A stretch of 64,000 bases of DNA from Calliopum simillimum (Eukaryota > Arthropoda > Insecta > Diptera > Lauxaniidae): assembly GCA_951812925.1 (NCBI GenBank), contig OX638371.1, positions 48,520,101-48,584,100 of the forward strand. The letters are read 5' to 3'. The number at the start of each line of letters is the position of its first letter. Position 1 is the stretch's first letter. The notes below the pieces were generated by a model. It made no database searches. It was not told where the DNA came from and saw nothing but the letters and a program-made list of their open reading frames with translations. A program made the translations under genes and the position numbers. Positions 43,431 through 54,764 of this stretch are shown piece by piece.

Positions 43431-45261
43431 TATCCCAACCATAAATCGTCAAACCACAGGTTTAGTTTCGTTTTTTACTGAAATTTCATTAGATCAACAA
43501 ATTGCTAAATTTTGGGAAGTAGAAGAAGTACCTAAAGGTAAAATTCTCTCTGAATCTGATAAATATTGCGAACAATTATTTCAAAAGACAACTTATCGTA
43601 ACCAGGAAGGTCGATATGACGTCGATCTTCCATTTAAATTCGAATTTTCAAATAGAGCTCAACTTGGCCCATCTAGGCACATTGCCCTTAGTCAATTTCG
43701 ACGTACTGAGGGCAATCTTTTGAAAAATCCAGAATTCAAGATAGAATATAATAACGTCATTAAAGATTACTTATCTTTTGGACATATGTCAAAAGTAGAA
43801 AAATCTCAGATCAGCTTAGGGCAAACCTATTATCTACCTCATCATGCGATTGTGAAACCTGAAAGGAAAACTACGAAAATAAGAGTTGTTTTCAATGCTT
43901 CCAGTCCGTCCGCAAATGGCCTGAGCCTTAATGATATTTTGCATACTGGTCCTGTTTTGCAAGCAGATTTAACCACATTAATTCTTAAATGGAGATTTTT
44001 TCAATATGTTTTTAATGCGGATATCACAAAGATGTACCGTCAAATCTTGGTTAATCCTGCTCATATACCTTTTCAAAGGATTCTTTTCCGAGAGTCTGCT
44101 GAAAGTGAAATCAGCGATTTTGAACTAAAAACAGTGACTTTCGGTGTAAACTGTGCACCTTATTTAGCTATTCGCACTCTTCATCAGTTAGGCAAAGATG
44201 TTAAGGAAACTCATCCATATGCTGCGTCAATACTACAGGATTATATGTATGTAGATGATGTTTTAGCAGGAGCTCACAATATGGCTGCCGCTCAATTAGC
44301 CAAAAGTCAATTAATTGAATCTTTGGAGTCTGCAGGGTTTTCATTAAGAAAATGGACCTCAAATTTTAAAGAAATTTTGAAGGATTTCCCACCTGATCAT
44401 CTTCTTGATGTTGATTTTTTAGAGCTCGACGAGAAAAGCTCTACAAAAACTTGGAATGCAAAAAGCGATTGCTTTTATTTCCAAGCCCATCCGATTGATT
44501 TAAAAAATTCGTATACAAAAAGAGAAGTATTATCTATAATAGCAAAGCTTTTTGATCCAGCAGGATGGCTAGCACCTATCGTAATTGTAGCAAAAATTAT
44601 TATGCAACAAATCTGGTTAGACAAAGTTGATTGGGATAATTCCCCAAAACCCTTAACTTTGCATCATTGGCAAAATTTCGTTTCGAATTACCATACAATT
44701 AATCAATTTGAAATTCCTAGATGGATTAATTATTCTGAAGGGTGTTATGTTGAATTTCACGAATTTTGTGATGCTTCAATATATATTCGTATTCTAAATA
44801 ATAGTACCATTTCTTCTCATCTGTTAGCAGCAAAATCTAAAGTGGCCCCGGTGAAAACCATCTCTTTACCTAGACTGGAATTATGCGGGGCCGAGCTTCT
44901 AGAGAATTTAGTTACATTTTTGGTCCCTCAGTTTAAGGTACAGTCTGAAAAAACTTATTTTTGGACTGATTCCACCATTGTGTTAGCTTGGTTAAATAAG
45001 GACCCTTGCACATGGACTACATTCGTAGCTAACAGAGTATCTAAAATTAAGTCCAAGGTTGGTACTGATAACTGGGCGCATATAGACACTCACGAAAACC
45101 CTGCCGATCTAGCAACCCGGGGGCTATCCACAGGGGAACTCATTTCAAACAATTTATGGTGGCATGGGCCATCTTGGCTTTTGTTGGATCAGAAAAACTG
45201 GCCTTCAAGTTCAATGGAAATGAAACCAATCAAGTCCAATTTTGCATTGAAGCTTGTTTGA
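43431..45261 (+). pseudogene. pol: BEL/Pao reverse transcriptase and RNase H
   Basis: The longest open stretch of the element. RT: KIRVVFNAS, SLNDILHTGPVLQ, FNADITKMYRQI, VTFGVNCAPYLA and MYVDDVL (YVDD). A connection with KLFDPAGWLAPI follows, then RNase H with EFCDASIY, LPRLELCGAELL, WTDSTIVLAWL and NPADLATRG. All main catalytic residues are visible. It ends at WWHGPSWLLLDQKNW, after which the integrase should begin. Confidence 0.92.
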
Positions 45262-45692
45262 ATTCCAGGCCTTTAACGGTTTCTTCTGAAGACCCATCGG
45301 ATTTAACTCCCCTAACCCCCGGTCATTTTTTGATAGGTGGCGCGTTGCTTTCTCCGCCAGAACCAGAACTACCTGAACTAAAATTATCACATTTGAATCG
45401 TTGGAAGAAATTGAAAAGCCTCTATCAAGTCTTTTGCTCCAGATGGAAGTATGAATATCTTCAAGAGCTTCACAAACGATTCAAGTGGAAGCATCCTTAA
45501 GAGAACGTGAAAGAAAACGATTTAGTCGTAGTCAGACAGGAAAATCTTTGCCCAAATGAATGGCGTTTAGGTCGGGTTATAAAATCATATGAAGGTTCCG
45601 ACGGTCATGTTCGCGTCGCGGACTTGAAAACCCAAAAAGGTATCATTAAGCGACCCATTACTAAACTCGTTGTGCTTCCCAATGCACAGTAG
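45200..45692 (+). pseudogene. BEL/Pao integrase, C-terminal remnant after internal deletion
   Basis: The frame resumes shortly before FCIEACLNSRPL, which holds the last catalytic Glu, then TPGHFLIGG, LNRWKKLKSLYQVFC and NEWRLGRVIKSYEGSDGHVRV. The zinc-binding N terminus and the core with both Asp residues are absent: RNase H is joined almost directly to this tail in another frame. A stop lies at 45498. The copy could not integrate itself. Confidence 0.85.
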
Positions 45693-46365
45693 GCGTGATT
45701 AAGTTTCAGAAAGCTCACTAACATAAAAAAAAAAAAAGTTCAGTACCAATTCATGTTTTTAGTTTCAGGCTCATCTATTGATAACTTCGTGGTTGTCAAT
45801 CTCATTTTATCGCGTTTTGTCTTGCTAAAGAAAAAATTATATACGGTAGAGCCTACCGTAAAAAGTAAAAAGTATCTGTAACTCAAGATTTTTAGTGGGC
45901 AAAAGTTGTCTGCTGAAAAACCTTTTCTCGTTATGAGCTAGCCCGGAGCTCCGCGTATTTTTTCTTCATACCGGCAAAATTGTGTTATTGAGCAAAGTTC
46001 CCATACCTTCATCAGAGCCCAACCAGCGTGGTGGGTAAACAGTTCTGAGAAAATTCAGAACGTGCGAAATGTGGTCTATCCACAAATCAGAAAAAATGGG
46101 AAACTCCTCGACACAATCGGTTAGTGTCTTAAAAGGCACCCATCCGAGCCTCACCAGCCGGGCTGGTAGGTAAAAAGTTCTCAGTTGCCTGCTGGAACGT
46201 GCAAAGCCCACGGCTTTTAACTCGCTTACAGCTCAAAATCTAACTTTAGCAATACATTATGTGTCTGTGTTGTCCAATAAAATCAAGTGAATGAATCAAT
46301 CTCAATTAATTTTTATTTGTCTCCATATCCATTTTTATTTTTTTTAACCAAACAAATTAGCAAAA
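45693..46365. other. Non-coding between two BEL segments
   Basis: Contains an imperfect duplication: AACCAGCGTGGTGGGTAAAC and CACCAGCCGGGCTGGTAGGT, each followed by AGTTCT and a GTGC word. AATAAA-like signal near 46277. LTR boundaries were not identified. Confidence 0.4.
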
Positions 46366-47130
46366 ATGATCGCAATCAGGCGCTCTGAACATTTATATAT
46401 TTATTTTCTGTGCCATCAATGGCATGGCCTCAGAAGCTGCAGGAGCTTCTTAAATCTGAACGTTGAGGAGAGGTGGGACCTTGTTAACACGAGAGGTGTT
46501 TGCTCCAATTGTTTGGCCCTATCTCACCGAACAAGAAACTGTCGAAGCAATGCTCGCTGTAGACATTGTAGTCAGGACCACCATACCCTGCTTCACTCAA
46601 GCAGGTTGCTTACCTTCTCATCGAGAAATGAAGGCAGACAGCGAGGCATCCCTTTGCCTCTAAATCCATCAGAGGTCATTTTAAAACCCACAGCAATGGT
46701 GGTCGTAAGGTCCAGGGGCATCAACTAAACCATAAGGGCTATGCTAAGTCCTTCAGAGGATACGTGGATATCCATTAATGCGGTTAGACGATGCAGGCTG
46801 GAACAGAGCATGATAAATGAGAATCATGCTGCGGTTTTTTAGTTGCTCTCTACTGCAGATGAAAAAATCAACGTATACGTAACAGCGAAGATAAGTTACG
46901 AAGAAACCGAAAACACCCCGATAGTTGATGTTCCAGACAGCCTCCGACTCCAGTTTGAGCACATGCACTTGGCTGACCCACGGTTCTACCGCAGTGGGCC
47001 CGTGGAGTTAGTGTTGGGCGCCGAATTTTATTTCTGGTTAACTCACCACGGTTTTATTCAATTGCCCGGTTAACCCACAGCTCAAAGCACCGTTTTTGGG
47101 TACGTCCTTTCGGGACCTTGCCGCATAAGG
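46366..47130 (+). pseudogene. Second BEL/Pao gag-protease remnant
   Basis: Knuckle region GVCSNCLALSHRTRNCRS and CRHCSQDHHTLLHSS, then in the same frame after stops a protease-like part with PDSLRLQFEHMHLADPRFY and GPVELVLGAEFY. It differs clearly from the gag at 41.4 kb, so it is another BEL lineage. RT, RNase H and integrase are missing. It lies next to the right LTR. Confidence 0.8.
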
Positions 47131-47514
47131 TAAACGGCATTAACCTGTATCAACAAAAGTTCATATCTTCAATTTCGCCCATTATCGTTTGAATTACCAT
47201 AGCTTAAGTTTACTCATAATATTTTAAAGTAGTTTTTGATCATATCTCATATTTTATTTGAACTATAAGCTTACGTATTTGATCATTTCATTTTTATTTT
47301 TTCATTCTACTTTCATCGTCCTGATGTGATGTACCTATGAATTGTAACCTTTTGAATTCGAAAAATAAAAGACCAAAAAAGTCAACGGTTCCATGCGAAT
47401 CTCTGTTCATTATTGCAGCTAAACTTTAAACGAACACAGCTAATTCTAGTTCCTTTTTTTTCATGTGTCTATGGAGCATACTTTTGCAACATAGCCGTGC
47501 AAGGCGGGCGGCAA
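47131..47514. other. Non-coding region before right LTR
   Basis: AAATAAAAGACC near 47362 may be a polyadenylation signal; a purine tract at 47498-47514 adjoins the LTR. Confidence 0.45.
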
Positions 47515-47747
47515 TGTTCAGGTGAACATAATTTGACCCTGTGGACGGTCCCCGTGAAATGAACTTCTGAATGCGACTTAACGAACCATTGGATATCGAT
47601 TTCTGCGGCAAAGTTGGCAGTTCTGGAATGTCAATGGGCCTTATCGTAAATCTGAAGGGAGTTCCATTCTCTCCCTCCCGGGGAAGGAGCACTGGAAGTA
47701 GTGAATATTTCATGAATGGAAACTCCCCATCCAGCAGGGATACTTTT

Positions 47748-48830
47748 TATACCCTACACCCAGGGTATATTCACTTTGTCCTTCCGTTTGTAACGCAGAG
47801 AAGGAGGCGTGGCAGGTATAGAAAAGTATATATATTCTTGATCAGCGTCACCTCCTGAGTCGATATAGCCATGTCCGTCCGTCTGTCTGGCTGGCTGGGT
47901 GGCTGGCTGTGTGTTGAAATACACTTTTTGGGAAAACTGAGCAAGATAATTCAATGAAATTTGGTACACTGCCTCCGTCGTCAAAGATAGCTCGGGGGAT
48001 TGAAAATGAGCAAAATCGGTCAACGGACACGCCTACCGCCCATACAAAAATTATATTCAAAATGCAATTTTAGGAGTATTTTTCACGACAATGCAACCAC
48101 AATACATATAAGTACTACGAATTATAAGCGCAAGCTCTGATAAAAAACTGAGCGAATTCGGACAAGAGGGCGTGGCACCTCCCATATAAGCAAAAGCTTC
48201 AAAACGCTATACTGAAAGCGTTTTTTGAGATATTCGAACCAACTTTGACTCAGACACTAAAAATTATAAATGAAAGCTCTCAGCAAAAATTGGTTGAAAT
48301 CGTACAAGGGGGCGTGGCACCTCCCATACAGGCAAAAGTTTCAAAATGATATACTGAAAAAGTTTTTTGAGATAATCCAACTAAATTTCACTCTGACACT
48401 AAAAACTATAAATGCAAGCTCTGAACAAAAACTGGGTGTACTCGCACAAGAGGGCGTGGCACCTCCCATATAAGCAAAAGCTTCAAAACGCTTTACTGAA
48501 AGCGTTTTTTGAGATATTCGAACCAAATTTGATTCAGACACTAAAAATTATAAATGAAAGCTCTCAGCAAAAATTGGGTGAAATCAGACAAGGGCGCGTG
48601 GCACCTCCCCCATATGAGCAAAAGATTCAAAATGCTATACTGAAAGAGTTTTTTGAGATAATCCAACAAAATTTCACTCTGACACTAAAAACTATAAATG
48701 CAAGCTCTGAACAAAAACTGGGTGTTCTCGGACAAGAGGGGGTGGCACCTCCCATATAAGCAAAATTTTCAAAATACTGCAGTGTAGGGTATTTATTTTT
48801 TGGCCAGGCCAAAATTTACACCCTTACTAG
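47748..48830 (+). mobile_element. DINE-1/Helentron-like element, copy B
   Basis: Begins TATACCCTACACCCAGGGTA, ends CCCTTACTAG preceded by TGGCCAGGCCA. Five tandem units of about 125 bp with GAGGGCGTGGCACCTCCCAT and a TCAAAA..GCTATACTGAAAG phrase. Inserted between Ts: the uninserted copy at 7238-7250 has the flanks joined. No duplication, as expected for Helitron-like insertion. Confidence 0.9.
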
Positions 48831-48841
48831 TTTTATTTTAA

Positions 48842-49070
48842 TATCGTTGACATTTTCAGAAATAACCAGTTTGCAACGCTGGCTTTTTCCAAGAGCTTTG
48901 ACATTTTACACAAAAACAACATCTGGCAACGCTGAGTCTTTCCCATATCTTTGACATTTTGCGCAAAGAACCTGTCTGAACGCTGATTTTTTCCAATTTC
49001 GTAGACATTTTGCACAAAAATAAACATGTGGCAACGCTTTTTTCCATAAATCGTTGACATTTTTTTTATT
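48842..49070. repeat. About 52-bp tandem repeat GTTGACATTTTGCACAAAAA
   Basis: Four to five units of TTTGACATTTT..CACAAAAACAAC..TGGCAACGCT..TTTTTCC. Part of the GGGCC element; two units also in the 7.2 kb copy. Confidence 0.75.
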
Positions 49071-50504
49071 TTCCACTGGATTTTGACAGCTGACTTAAAA
49101 AAAAAATAAACAAGAAACAGCAATTGCAAAAGAAGAAAAAGAAGCAATTGCAGCAGTGAAATTGAAGTTTATGCTTTGCTTTTTAAAGTAAAAAATGTCT
49201 TTAATCATTTTTGTGGATTTAGAGAATCAAAAAATTGCACCAAAAAGTTTCAAAAAAAAAAAATAAAATTTGAGTGAAAAGTAGTTTTAGCAGAACCAGT
49301 ATAAGTTGGAAACGCTTGGATGAATATTAAAAACTTTAGTGTCATATGAAAGCTATTTCAATAAGCTTTAGAATTGTTGCACTAAAGTTTTTAATTTGTC
49401 AAACGTTATTAAGAATTATTCATTTATACATTAATACTCCCTAGCAAAAAGTTGAGGAGCAAATTTAACAAATAAAAGTGAAAAAACTCGCTTCCAACTT
49501 ATTGCCGATTTCATAATTTTTCCAGTGAATTTTCCCTTTCCACGAAACTTTTTTTGCGATTGCAAACCAGGGAGTTAGCAAATAAATTCTCGAGAATATT
49601 TATTTGCGATAAGGCCCAATATGTTTTTCCAGTCGGCATATATAAAGAAAATTCTCGAGCGCGTTTGGTCATTACAATTGTCCATTTTGCAAATTGTTCA
49701 CTTAAAGTTTAAAACCGCGGTATTAAAATCATATTTTGTAAATGTAATAAAAGTACCAGTCGTACATACAATAACCGTGCTCAAATTGAAACCCACGAAA
49801 AAACAAAAAGGATTTTTTAGTCAATTAGTTTTTCTTCGCTGCACAGGATAAAAAGTGCTGCAGATTGCCGTTCCCTGCAATACCCAAGGGTGATATCGCC
49901 ATAAACAACCATTCAGAAAAAATCTGGCCGACCAAATTTTTTTTGCCGAAAATGACCGGCAGACCTATTTTAATGGTGCGACAGTGGGTACTACCGGCAG
50001 TTTCTAAGCTCGCATACCAATATATTTTTAAATTTGCCATTAAAACACGTAAATTAAAAAAAAAAAAAAAACAAATTTCCGTGATAACAGAGAAATTGTA
50101 CCCACTGTAGCACCATTAAAATAGGTCTGCCGGTCATTTTCGGCAAACAAATTTGGTCGGCCAGAATGGTTATGAAATTTATCATCGATTAATATTAAGA
50201 TTGATCAAAATCCGCGATGAAGGCAAAACATTCCGAAAATTTAATAATTCAAAAATCATTTAAAAATATTTCTGCCAGGCTATAGCCATGCTGATCAAGC
50301 TTTTCTTATTCGTCTTAGTGTAAACTACCATTTTGTATTAAAAATTTCAGAATCCGCGATGACGGCACTTTTAGTATTGCCGGCTCCCGGACTATTAGTA
50401 ATTGTGAAAATGTCGATGTTGATGATCTTAATAAAAAATTCATTGATATTCCAATGCCCTCGGCTAGTGATAATACTAATCGGAATGATTTTATTTCGTT
50501 AGAT

Positions 50505-50909
50505 CAAGGGTGTCAGCGTAGAACAAAAGTGAGCCAATTTTGGGTCGACTACAACAAAAAGAATATTCCAAAATTATGCAAATTTCGCAGTAATACAACA
50601 ATCACAGAAATAATTTTTGTTGTTATTTTTTGAGCTTGTCAAAATTTCGCGGAATTAAAAATTTATGAAAAATTGTTTTTGTTGTTTTGCATAGAAAAAA
50701 ACAACAAATAATTTTTCGTGCGTGTTGTAGTTCTCAGAATTTTTAGAAATTATTGAAATATTGTTGTTGTTATGAACGATCCACCAAGAAAACAACAAAA
50801 TATTGTTTTTCTGATTGTTGTCCTTCGGGGAATTTGAATTTGTTGTAAAAAAAGAAAATTTTGCGCTGACTGCGCTTGGCTCAGTGATTTTAAAACGCTG
50901 ACACCCTTG
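50505..50909. mobile_element. hAT-type MITE CAAGGGTGTCAGCG in LINE2
   Basis: Ends CAAGGGTGTCAGCG and CGCTGACACCCTTG; CGTTAGAT at 50497-50504 and 50910-50917. Removing it restores a frame that follows LINE1. CAAGG end and 8-bp duplication fit hAT. Confidence 0.9.
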
Positions 50910-50917
50910 CGTTAGAT

Positions 50918-51799
50918 CATGGTAATAATTTCAGTTTCGCTTGCGTTAGCCAAAGTAATGTATATAAAAGTATTTTACCAGTTAAATCGAATGCCGAATG
51001 ACGAAATAAACCCTATTTTTTTTTTAAATTTTGTTTCCGAGGATACTCCCTTACATAACACATATATTTAATACGGTGCTCACAAAGTCCATCTTTCCAA
51101 AATGCTGGAAAAAAATAAAAATTATTCCGGTACCGAAATCTCTAGATGAATTTCGCCCAATCGCAATTCTTTTTTTTTTATCAAAGGCTTTAGAAAATTT
51201 ACTTAACGCTCAAATTTATAATTACTTAAACAGAAATGATTTCATAACTGAAAAGCAATCGGGTTTCAGGGCCAGACGCAGTTGTATAACTGCCCTTATC
51301 GATGTGTCTGAGGACTTAAGAATTAATTTAGATGACAATGCTGTAAGTCTTTTAACACTTTTGGATTTTTCGAAATCTTTTGATACAGTTGACCATGAGA
51401 TCTTTCTAACTAAACTCAAAAAATTTTTCAGGTTTTCTCAAAGTGCAGCTAACCTGGTCTCATCATATCGTTCTGAAAGGTCACAGGCTGTCTTTGCCAA
51501 CAATAGTTCATCAATTTTTCTACCCGTCAAGAGGGGTGTCCCCCAGGGATCTGTTTTAGGGCCTCTTTTCTTCTCCATGTATATCAATGACCTCCCTGAT
51601 GCTTTGGGAAATTGCAAATTTCATATGCAAGTAGTAGAATTGACAAACTAATGGACTGCGTTATGTACTTCAGGGTTCTTGTATGTATATCCGACTGGGT
51701 ACTAAAAAATGGCTTAAGTCTTGACCCTAAAAAATCTAAATGCCTAGTTACATCCAAAAAAAATTTTTGATATTTCAACACTGCCTCACCTAACATTAA
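50918..51799 (+). pseudogene. LINE2 reverse transcriptase
   Basis: YITHIFNTVLTKSIFPKCW, IIPVPKSLDEFRPIAIL, LLDFSKSFDTVDH and [20 protein letters not shown] are intact. The YADD region is missing: HM is followed by unrelated residues, a stop at 51649, then the frame resumes around DWVLKNGLSLDPKKSKCLV. The active site is thus deleted. Confidence 0.88.
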
Positions 51800-51803
51800 G
51801 TGG

Positions 51804-53717
51804 CACGGTGGTTTTTAAAAAAATTCAACTTTTTGAAATACCACCCGCGATTTTTTTCGGGGATAGTGTTGGGGGACCCTTCTAGTATCAGAATCCGGGA
51901 TCCGCGAAATCGAACGTCCAGCCGTTTTTTTTTTTCGACATTTTAGTTTTTTTAACGATTTTTGAGAATGTCTCGGATTTATATGCATATTATGTACACA
52001 TATATATGTATGTACGTACATATATATACTTGTATATGTATATATGTGTAATATCTATATATGTATATATATATACATACATGCATACATACATATAAAA
52101 GGTATCGTTTCCGCACCATTTATTTTAAAAAAAAATCGGTTTTTTCGTATATAAAAAAACACAAACAAAAACCGGATACAGCAATAGTCACTCCAGATGT
52201 GATTTTTGATGCTTAATCCGAATCTGGTCTTAGAATTGCTCTATTACTTCTGGACTTTGAGATATCCTTACATATATGTATAAAGGACACCACTTTTTTT
52301 CCTATTTTTGAAGTTATATAACAAGATAAGATAATATTATGCCGTAAAATCTGGTATGACAGTTAATAGCCCTAGCTTTTTCTTGAAAACTCAATCAAAC
52401 CGATAACGATATCTTTTTTTTTTGTCGGAGATATCTTTACCTAAAAAGTTAAAAAAGTGCAAAAACACGATTTTTGGCTATATTGGATGTTATATGCAGG
52501 ACACACAAAATTCTTCTGTGAATTTCTATTACCAAAAACATTTAGTGCTTTCTTTTGGCTTTCAATTGAGCTATTAAATGTTCATCTGCAATATTTCTCT
52601 GCAAAGTTATGTTAACTTTAAAATCACACCATGAAACTTAAAGCGAAAAATCTCGGTTTTCGGCTATATTTGAGGTTGTATACAGTACGGACGAAACTCG
52701 TCTGCTCTTTTTTACTAACCGACACATTTAAAACCATTCTTTATATTCAAAATGAGCTATCAAGTGGTCTCTTGTAATAGTTTTCTTAAAAGTTATGACT
52801 ATTTTAAGACGACATGTTGCAGCAATACGTATATAAGAAATACTCGCACACTATATTTTAGTGGCACCCCTGTGAGTTTGCACTTCATAATGTAATTTTT
52901 AAATGGTCATAACTTTGTAGAGGAATATTGCAGATGAACATTTAATAGCTCAATTGAAAGCCAAAAGAAAGCACTAAATGTTTTTGGTAATAGAAATTCA
53001 CAGAAGAATTTTGTGTGTCCTGCATATAACATCCAATATAGCCAAAAATCGTGTTTTTGCACTTTTTTAACTTTTTAGGTAAAGATATCTCCGACAAAAA
53101 AAAAAGATATCGTTATCGGTTTGATTGAGTTTTCAAGAAAAAGCTAGGGCTATTAACTGTCATACCAGATTTTACGGCATAATATTATCTTATCTTGTTA
53201 TATAACTTCAAAAATAGGAAAAAAAGTGGTGTCCTTTATACATATATGTAAGGATATCTCAAAGTCCAGAAGTAATAGAGCAATTCTAAGACCAGATTCG
53301 GATTAAGCATCAAAAATCACATTTGGAGTGACTATTGCTGTATCCGGTTTTTGTTTGTGTTTTTTTATATACGAAAAAACCGATTTTTTTTTAAAATAAA
53401 TGGTGCGGAAACGATACCTTTTATATGTATGTATGCATGTATGTATATATATATACATATATAGATATTACACATATATACATATACAAGTATATATATG
53501 TACGTACATACATATATATGTGTACATAATATGCATATAAATCCGAGACATTCTCAAAAATCGTTAAAAAAACTAAAATGTCGAAAAAAAAAAAAAACGG
53601 CTGGACGTTCGATTTCGCGGTTCCCGGATTCTGATACTAGAAGGGTCCCCCAACACTATCCCCGAAAAAAATCGCGGGTGGTATTTCAAAAAGTTGAAAT
53701 TTTTAAAAACCACCGTG
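51804..53717. mobile_element. 1.9-kb foldback in LINE2, 4-bp duplication GTGG
   Basis: Ends CACGGTGGTTTTTAAAAAA and inverse; GTGG at 51800-51803 and 53718-53721. Arms of about 800-900 bp are nearly identical around a 300-bp spacer (about 52615-52915). TATATGTA-rich blocks lie near both ends (51985-52085, 53430-53530). Superfamily unknown. Confidence 0.85.
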
Positions 53718-53721
53718 GTGG

Positions 53722-54331
53722 TTGCAGTATTGAGCATGGTGATACGGTGAAAAATTTAGGAGTAACTTTCAATAGAACGTTGACTTGAAATAACCACATT
53801 AACAAAACTGTTGGCAAAGTTTACGGTACGCTCCGAGCACTCTGGACAACACAATACTTCACTTCACTGCATATTCGATGTCCGCTCGCTAAAACATATC
53901 TCATCCCTACTCTGCTTTACGGCTGTGAAATATTTTCAAATTGTGATTACTTACATAAAAACAAACTTAATATGCTATTTAATAACGTCACTCGTTATGT
54001 TTTCGGGTTGAAACGAAGGGATCACGTTTCTCAGTATGCAAAAAACATTTATAATATGACTTTTGAGAATATTCTTAACTTTCGCTCGCTTCTGCTTTTG
54101 CACAAGATAGTATACTCCGCTAAACCTATTTATTTGTTTGAAAGGTTAAATTTTTCTCGCTCTAGTCGTACAAACACGATAAACTCTTTTCGGTATTCCT
54201 GTTTAACTTCTGAAAGGCAATTCTTCATTTATTCAATTCGTCTTTGGAACGCGCTTCCTACTAGCCTTAGATCCTGTAATAACGCGGTGCAATTCAAAAA
54301 ACAATTGTTGATTCATTTTTCTTCTCTGTAA
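53722..54331 (+). pseudogene. LINE2 ORF2 C-terminal domain
   Basis: CSIEHGDTVKNLGVTFNRTL, a stop at 53786, then KVYGTLRALWTTQYF and, frameshifted, FNNVTRYVFGLKRRDHVSQY to RLWNALPTSLRS and a natural-looking stop at 54329-54331. Matches LINE1 4000-4540. Confidence 0.88.
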
Positions 54332-54764
54332 TACAAATTAATAATGTTAATTTTCAATTATTTACGTATGTTTAATTGTTTTGTTCTTTCTTTCTCACTG
54401 GCCGAAATGTTAAAAGGTCAAAGTTCATAATGATGTATAAAATAGACTTAATTTTCATTTATGTTACTTATATTTTTAAGTTTATTTACATTTTTTTTTT
54501 TTTTTTAATACTTGAATTCATTTATTGAATCTTCTCATCTTAGGAGACTAACAATAAGTTTAAAAATCTTAATCCTAAATAACATTATTATACATAATTA
54601 ATCTTATATATAATTTAGTGTTCAATGTGTCTCCAGAGTTAATAGGGACTTGTACATCCTAGGAGTTCGGTAAACGCGCAGAAGAACGCAGTTGTTGTAC
54701 GTTCAGTCTTCTCACAAACATGCTGCCCGCCTAGCAGGATGTTTGAATGAAAAGAACTCCATAC
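54332..54764. other. LINE2 3' untranslated and flank
   Basis: A+T-rich; poly(T) at 54493-54506. No gene. Confidence 0.4.

Larger units (their letters stand above)
47636..49617. mobile_element. GGGCCTTATCG element, 3-bp duplication AAT (Harbinger-like)
   Basis: Ends GGGCCTTATCGTAAAT and ATTTGCGATAAGGCCC; AAT at 47633-47635 and 49618-49620. The left LTR reads GTCAATATGTTT at 36940 without it. A GGGCC terminus plus a 3-bp duplication fits PIF/Harbinger. Net length without the nested DINE-like element is about 900 bp. No transposase. Confidence 0.87.
36810..49907 (+). mobile_element. LTR retrotransposon with ACCAT duplications (BEL/Pao type)
   Basis: Direct terminal repeats TGTTCAGGTG...TAAACA at 36810-37234 and 47515-49907 (the latter with an insertion), flanked by ACCAT at 36805-36809 and 49908-49912. 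A purine-rich tract (AAGGCGGGCGGCAA) precedes the right LTR. TG/CA ends and a 5-bp duplication are as in BEL/Pao. Internal coding belongs to at least two BEL types (41.4-45.7 kb and 46.4-47.1 kb); which one is native to these LTRs is not settled. Confidence 0.88.
47515..49907 (+). repeat. Right LTR, interrupted
   Basis: LTR sequence is 47515-47635 plus 49621-49907 (408 bp); the middle is the GGGCC element with its duplication. Confidence 0.88.
36605..50388. mobile_element. Foldback MITE GGAGCCGGCAATAC, split by an LTR element
   Basis: Ends GGAGCCGGCAATACTAAAAG and CTTTTAGTATTGCCGGCTCC are inverted; arms continue for about 200 bp (36605-36809; 50165-50388). Real MITE sequence is 36605-36809 plus 49908-50388, about 685 bp; the rest is inserted. 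Secondary inverted words ACCGGCAGACCTATTTTAAT and inverse lie around the centre (49959, 50125). Target duplication unclear. Confidence 0.8.
36296..54331 (+). mobile_element. LINE2: one LINE copy split by nested insertions
   Basis: Pieces in order: 36296-36604 (end of endonuclease linker: PWFNRKIKNLI, NRWKRFKTPELYEAF), 50389-50504 (TISNCENVDVDDLNKKFI), 50918-51799 (RT), 53722-54331 (C-terminal domain). Read across the insertions they follow LINE1 at 2700-4550 collinearly. The 5' part is missing, as usual for LINE insertions. About 2 kb of LINE is spread over 18 kb. Confidence 0.9.
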
